Assembly: GCA_016802295.1 (NCBI GenBank)
Contig: JAESIW010000200.1
Location: forward strand, 1,097,807 to 1,161,806
DNA: 64,000 nucleotides
Source: Brachionus rotundiformis
Lineage: Eukaryota > Rotifera > Eurotatoria > Ploima > Brachionidae
Direction of reading: 5' to 3'
Numbering within the stretch: position 1 is the stretch's first letter; every line of letters begins with the position of its first letter. Position numbers and translations under genes: made by a program. This document shows, piece after piece, positions 60,001 to 64,000 of this stretch. Below the pieces are notes generated by a model, which saw only the letters and a list, made by a program, of their open reading frames with translations, made no database searches and was not told the DNA's origin.

Positions 60001-60299
60001 TAATTTCTTTGGTTGAATTGGTTGATTGTTTAAGTTTCGATTACCTAAAGTAAACTATTTCTTATCTATTAAATTTGAGAAGAAGTTTTTCTTGTGCAAG
60101 AATTTTATTTTTACTTGTTGATTAAGGAAGTGGCCTTTCTCTAGACTACTTTGTGATTTATATAAATAATAAGAAATAAATTATGAATAAATAATCTTAA
60201 AAAATACAAAATAAACTAAAGTAATTTAAACCTGTAAATAATTGAAATATTAATAAATTTTATAATTTTAGATTAATTTTTTTTTTTAAATTAAAGTAG

Positions 60300-60403
60300 A
60301 AATTACACAAAACCAAAATTTGGTATATCAAATTTAAAAATTTTCATGCTAGTTATTCATGCATCAAAAGATTCCTTTTAAATACCAAAGGAAAAACAAC
60401 CTT
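60300..60403 (+). repeat. Short direct repeat, copy 1
   Basis: ACAAAACCAAAATTTGGT, then TAGTTATTC...GTCAAAAG-like sequence and TTAAATACCA...ACAACCT; the same order recurs at 61140-61265. Confidence 0.6.
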
Positions 60404-60940
60404 CAAGACAAGAAAGAAAAGAATTTAAGATAAACAGAAAATATTATTAATTTAATATAAGCTACCATTAATGAGTGTAAAAATTTAAAAAATATAGTTA
60501 TATTAAAGCCAACTCATATTAAATCTCGGAAGTTAATTAGATAGATTTAAAATATATTAAACAATTAATCTTCACAATTACATTTATTGTCAATGAAAAC
60601 AGGAGTATAAGGTATAAAGAATAACAGAAAAGAAGCGACATAGCTCATTAGAGCTCTGCTCGGGTATTTTTCTACTACTAACATAAAAATCTAAGATGTT
60701 AAATTTATTTACTTCATATTTAGAAAAAAGATACTAAATGATTATTTGATTAAAAAAAAAAAATCAACAAATATAGTTCCTTGATATATTCTTTATAAAG
60801 TGATAGATACAAAATATGGAAAAAAATTGTCATGCTTTAATAAAAGTACATTTAGAACTTTAATCCAAACTTTATGTCATAAATTTCATGGAACTAATTA
60901 ACTAGTAAGATACTTTATTTATTTATTTATTATAGCTACA

Positions 60941-61095
60941 AATGTTATGAGGAATGATTTTTTTGAAAAAAAATTTTATGCTTTTTATTTTCTTCTCTTC
61001 AATTTATATTGTTTACAAAATCAATAATTTTATAAAAAATAAATTCTGATCACGCTTAATTTTTATCAAAAATATGGTAGTTGGTTATGCAAAAG
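60941..61095 (+). pseudogene. Broken 5' fragment of a GT37-like glycosyltransferase gene
   Basis: The sequence matches the start of the intact gene at 62032 almost base for base over its first 80 positions (membrane anchor, with TTTTCTTCTCTTCAATTTAT in common). It then skips about 100 bases and resumes with the part around the GYGN motif (GGTAGTTGGTTATG). An early TGA stop follows the first two codons, and nothing of the catalytic domain follows. It is therefore a dead, internally deleted partial copy in tandem with the working gene. Confidence 0.75.
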
Positions 61096-61139
61096 TTTTA
61101 AATATAATTTTTTTTTAATTTGTTGAATCAATTAAAACT

Positions 61140-61265
61140 AAAAATTATACAAAACCAAAATTTGGTTTATCAAAATTTTTTAAATGGATTAAAATTTTAA
61201 AAATTTTTATGGTAGTTATTCAAGCGTCAAAAGTTTCTTCTTAAATACCATAGAAAATACAACCT
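61140..61265 (+). repeat. Short direct repeat, copy 2
   Basis: Second copy of the 60.3 kb repeat with a small insertion in the middle. It lies between the broken and intact glycosyltransferase copies and so may have been part of a larger tandem duplication. Confidence 0.6.
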
Positions 61266-62031
61266 ATAATACAATTGTTAATAGTATTACATATTAAATT
61301 TAAATTTTTAAATTAAAAACGTTTTAAAGATAGGATAAATATTAAATTTAATGAAAATTGTAGACAATGTCTTTGCAATTATTAAAATCACGAAATGACA
61401 ATTTATTTATAACATCAAGATAATTACTCGAAAAGTTATTGATTTTCAGGATCGTAAATAATAGGAACACATAATCCAATTCATTAATAATTGTTCAAAA
61501 ATTAAGAAGAATTATTTTTAGGTATACATTTTTAGAGAATAGTACTTTTATTTATTAAATAAAAAATATTAAAATTCTATTTTTCTTCAAAAACAAAATA
61601 CTAAAAATTTTAACAAATAAATATAGAAGCATTGATCAATATTTAGGGTACTTTTGCATACAAACTGTAAGCTAAATCGTTATCCAGAATTGAATATTTG
61701 TTAAAAATGATAAAAACATTTTAAAAAACATGTGCAGTGATAGAATTTGAAAAGTTTCAGAAAATTGTTTTAATTTAATTTTTTTTTCGCTAAATTTTTA
61801 ACAAATACTAAATAAATATTTGTGAGTCAACAATATATAGATGTAACTTTAAATTGAAATTTGTAAAAATAATTTATAACAAGCAATTTTAAAAAAGCAA
61901 TTAAATTTACGATCTAAATTGACAAATATAAAAAGAAAATCTAATACATATTGGCAGTTTCTTAATTTGCCAATGAATTACTTGAAAGAATTGAACATTT
62001 TTTTCTAATTGTTTTTTAACTTTAAAGATAA

Positions 62032-63249
62032 ATGTTGAGAGTAATGATTTTTTCGAAAAAAAATTTTATGTTTTTTATTTTCTTCTCTTCAATTTATATT
62101 GTTTACAAAATTAATATATTTCCAAAATTTAATCATTACAATTATCATTATAAATTACAAAAAAATAGTTCAATTGTTAGCGTTTTCAAAAAAATACAAG
62201 ATGATATTTTAAACGATGAAAATTTTGATCACAAACGCATAATTTTTGTCAAAAATGTGGTAGTTGGTTATGGAAACAAAGTTTATGGAATACTTACTGG
62301 TCTAGCTATTGCTTTACTCACTAACAGAGCCATTCTAATCGAATGGAAAATTCAAAAATATATAAATTTTCCGATACCGAGTGCTCTAATTAATTATGAC
62401 ACCCAATTCAGAAAGAGTAGAGAAAGAGGGAATTTTTTAATTCTTCCAAAAGAGACTAGTAACAGTTGGAAAAGAAAAAAGAATTTGTCTTCTTTGGTAA
62501 ATAATAAAGTTCCAAGTACAAATAAAATTGTTTATCAGGGTATTGCTGCTTATTTTTTTGATTTATGTGCTAACGAAATATATTTTGACAAATTGATAAA
62601 ATATGAACTGGTAAAACCCGGAACTATTAGAAAAGCCAAGGATGCCTTTTACAATCAAGATTTAGATGAGACCGAAAAGATTAATAATTTGTATATTATA
62701 GGATTTGAGGTTGGTTCCAATTTATTAAAAATCTTTTGGAATTTAAATTCAGTAATGCTTAATTCAATCGAGTCTGAGTATGCTTTTTTTAATAAATACT
62801 TTATTATTGGTATTCAAATTAGAACTGAATTTATTAATGATCGTGATTTAGATCTTTTCGTGAAATGTGCACGACACATAGAAATAATTAGCAACAGATC
62901 AGATGCTAAATGGTTTCTTTCAACAGATTCATCAAGTGTTTTTACCAAACTTTCAAAACATGTTGGAAAAGAAAAAATTTTAACAGGAAAAGGAAAAATT
63001 GGTCACATTATGTACTCAGAGGACAATCTTTATAGAACTTTGCTTGATAATTATCTTCTTTCACATTCAGATGAAATAATAATAACAGGCGGAAGTACTT
63101 TTGGCTTTTTAGCTGCTTTACACAAAGGATCTTTACCATATTTTGTTGATGGGAGAAGAAAAAATGTTTCTTTAAGCGAAAATTTTAAATGTCAAAAAAT
63201 GAGTTTTGATAATGGACCTTCAAGAGATTCAAAATTTAATGTTGTTTAA
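62032..63249 (+). CDS. GT37-like glycosyltransferase, probable fucosyltransferase, type II membrane protein
   Basis: Single exon, 405 residues. A short cytoplasmic tail and a membrane anchor (about residues 11-27, FMFFIFFSSIYIVYKI) suggest a Golgi type II protein with a lumenal catalytic domain. Motifs resembling plant xyloglucan-type alpha-1,2-fucosyltransferases are present: VVGYGNKVYGILTGLAIALL (75-95, the GLGNR-like donor region), IGIQIR (259-264, motif I), WFLSTDS (294-300) and ITGGSTFGFLAALHKG (351-366). Length is somewhat below the plant enzymes. The donor (GDP-fucose) is inferred from family only. Codon use is AT-rich like the flanks. The ATG at 62032 is the first in frame; a second at 62044 is also possible. 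A dead partial copy lies 1.1 kb upstream. Confidence 0.7.
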   Translation: MLRVMIFSKKNFMFFIFFSSIYIVYKINIFPKFNHYNYHYKLQKNSSIVSVFKKIQDDILNDENFDHKRIIFVKNVVVGYGNKVYGILTGLAIALLTNRAILIEWKIQKYINFPIPSALINYDTQFRKSRERGNFLILPKETSNSWKRKKNLSSLVNNKVPSTNKIVYQGIAAYFFDLCANEIYFDKLIKYELVKPGTIRKAKDAFYNQDLDETEKINNLYIIGFEVGSNLLKIFWNLNSVMLNSIESEYAFFNKYFIIGIQIRTEFINDRDLDLFVKCARHIEIISNRSDAKWFLSTDSSSVFTKLSKHVGKEKILTGKGKIGHIMYSEDNLYRTLLDNYLLSHSDEIIITGGSTFGFLAALHKGSLPYFVDGRRKNVSLSENFKCQKMSFDNGPSRDSKFNVV

Positions 63250-64000
63250 TAATTATTGTATTATTATACGTAATTATATTCCAAGTAAAGAAAATTTAAA
63301 TTTGGATATTAAGTTTGACGTCAGCCCTCAATTAATGTTTTAATAATTTTAAGGATTTACCGTATTATTTTTAATTCAAAAATAAACATTTATGGATTGA
63401 GCTCATTTATAAAGCATATAATGATTTTTTTAATGATATTTTTACAAGGACATTAAAATGATTGAAAAAATATTTTTAAAAAAGAATTTAATTTTTTCAA
63501 AAAAAGATACGAACAAAAGTTATATTATTTTATATAGTGTTGATCACTTTGAATTGGTTTTAAAAATCAAATTGAATCAAATCTTTATTTTTTAATCTGA
63601 TTATTAAATATAAAAAAATGTGAAAATATTTTTCTGCTCTTTTCTAATTCCATTAAATAAAACGAAGAAAAATTCAATTTTTTATAAAATTATATTGATA
63701 ATGAAATTGATTGTTTTGATTTCTGCTTCATTAATGGAAACTTCATATTATTATTTTAAAAATCTCGATAATCATTAAAAAATTAAATGTTTTCAAAACA
63801 TGGATTAAGAAAACTTAAAAAAACCGAATATTTAATTTTCCATTCTATTTTAGAGATACATTCTCCAATTGATAAAAATTATACTAAAAAATTAAATTTT
63901 TGTCAAAATATAACATATAAAATTCACAATTAATGAGCTCTAAAGAGAAACGGGAGCTAATTCTAATTATCAATTATTCGATAATGCTCAACTATTACCG
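63250..64000. other. 3' flank, nothing recognised
   Basis: AT-rich sequence without coding signal to the window end. Confidence 0.5.

Larger units (their letters stand above)
57421..62031. other. Transposon-rich intergenic region
   Basis: Contains fragments of at least three element types (listed separately), two copies of a short repeat and a broken gene piece. Between 60.4 and 60.9 kb and between 61.3 and 62.0 kb only AT-rich sequence is seen. Confidence 0.6.

Noticed and set aside
1..64000. tRNA, rRNA, CRISPR arrays or bacterial operon signals
   Set aside because: I looked for tRNA box-B-like motifs, regularly spaced repeats and Shine-Dalgarno-led gene strings and found none; the spliced genes show that this is eukaryotic DNA.

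Overview
The window is nuclear DNA of a small invertebrate animal. It is very AT-rich, and its genes have many GT-AG introns, mostly 45-60 bases with a few of 0.5-1.9 kb. The gene set is metazoan: contactin, UBE3C, a RUN/FYVE protein, Mediator 15, cyclin A, a VWA3B-like protein and chitin-binding peritrophin-type proteins. The base composition, tiny introns, arthropod-style contactin with a lectin domain and a lineage-restricted 7TM receptor together suggest a monogonont rotifer (Brachionus-like). That placement is inference. For seven multi-exon genes I rebuilt the exon-intron structure by hand, and all junction phases close.

Layout: 0-5.1 kb holds a complete contactin gene (minus). At 7.9-8.7 kb is a small coiled-coil gene (plus). 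At 9.9-20.1 kb is an 11-exon VWA3B-like gene (minus) whose large introns carry decayed LINE fragments and a foldback repeat. At 20.7-27.7 kb a 1.15 kb segment is present twice; each copy carries a promoter and a secreted chitin-binding protein, and the copies flank a Mediator 15 gene. At 28.4-30.7 kb is a single-exon 7TM receptor with a large ectodomain. At 31-34.3 kb are a broken CR1/Jockey-like LINE and a decayed hAT transposon. UBE3C (minus, 34.7-38.9 kb) and a RUFY-like gene (plus, 40.0-42.8 kb) are divergent. At 44.0-45.9 kb is a DUF4537 gene that is a paralogue of the C-terminal part of the VWA3B-like gene and shares its intron phases. Cyclin A (minus, one exon) lies at 47.6-48.9 kb. From 48.9 to 54.7 kb I see almost no coding signal. 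An Asn/Ser-rich protein gene follows (54.7-57.4 kb), then a transposon graveyard (57.6-60.3 kb), a broken 5' piece of a glycosyltransferase gene, and the intact GT37-like gene at 62.0-63.2 kb.

The genes do not form one pathway; they are ordinary independent eukaryotic genes. The most unusual items are the DUF4537 gene pair, the orphan 7TM receptor, the GT37-like transferase with its broken neighbour, the duplicated chitin-binding genes and two foldback repeats. I saw no tRNA, rRNA or CRISPR array and nothing of bacterial type. Domain names rest on reading motifs, not on database searches.
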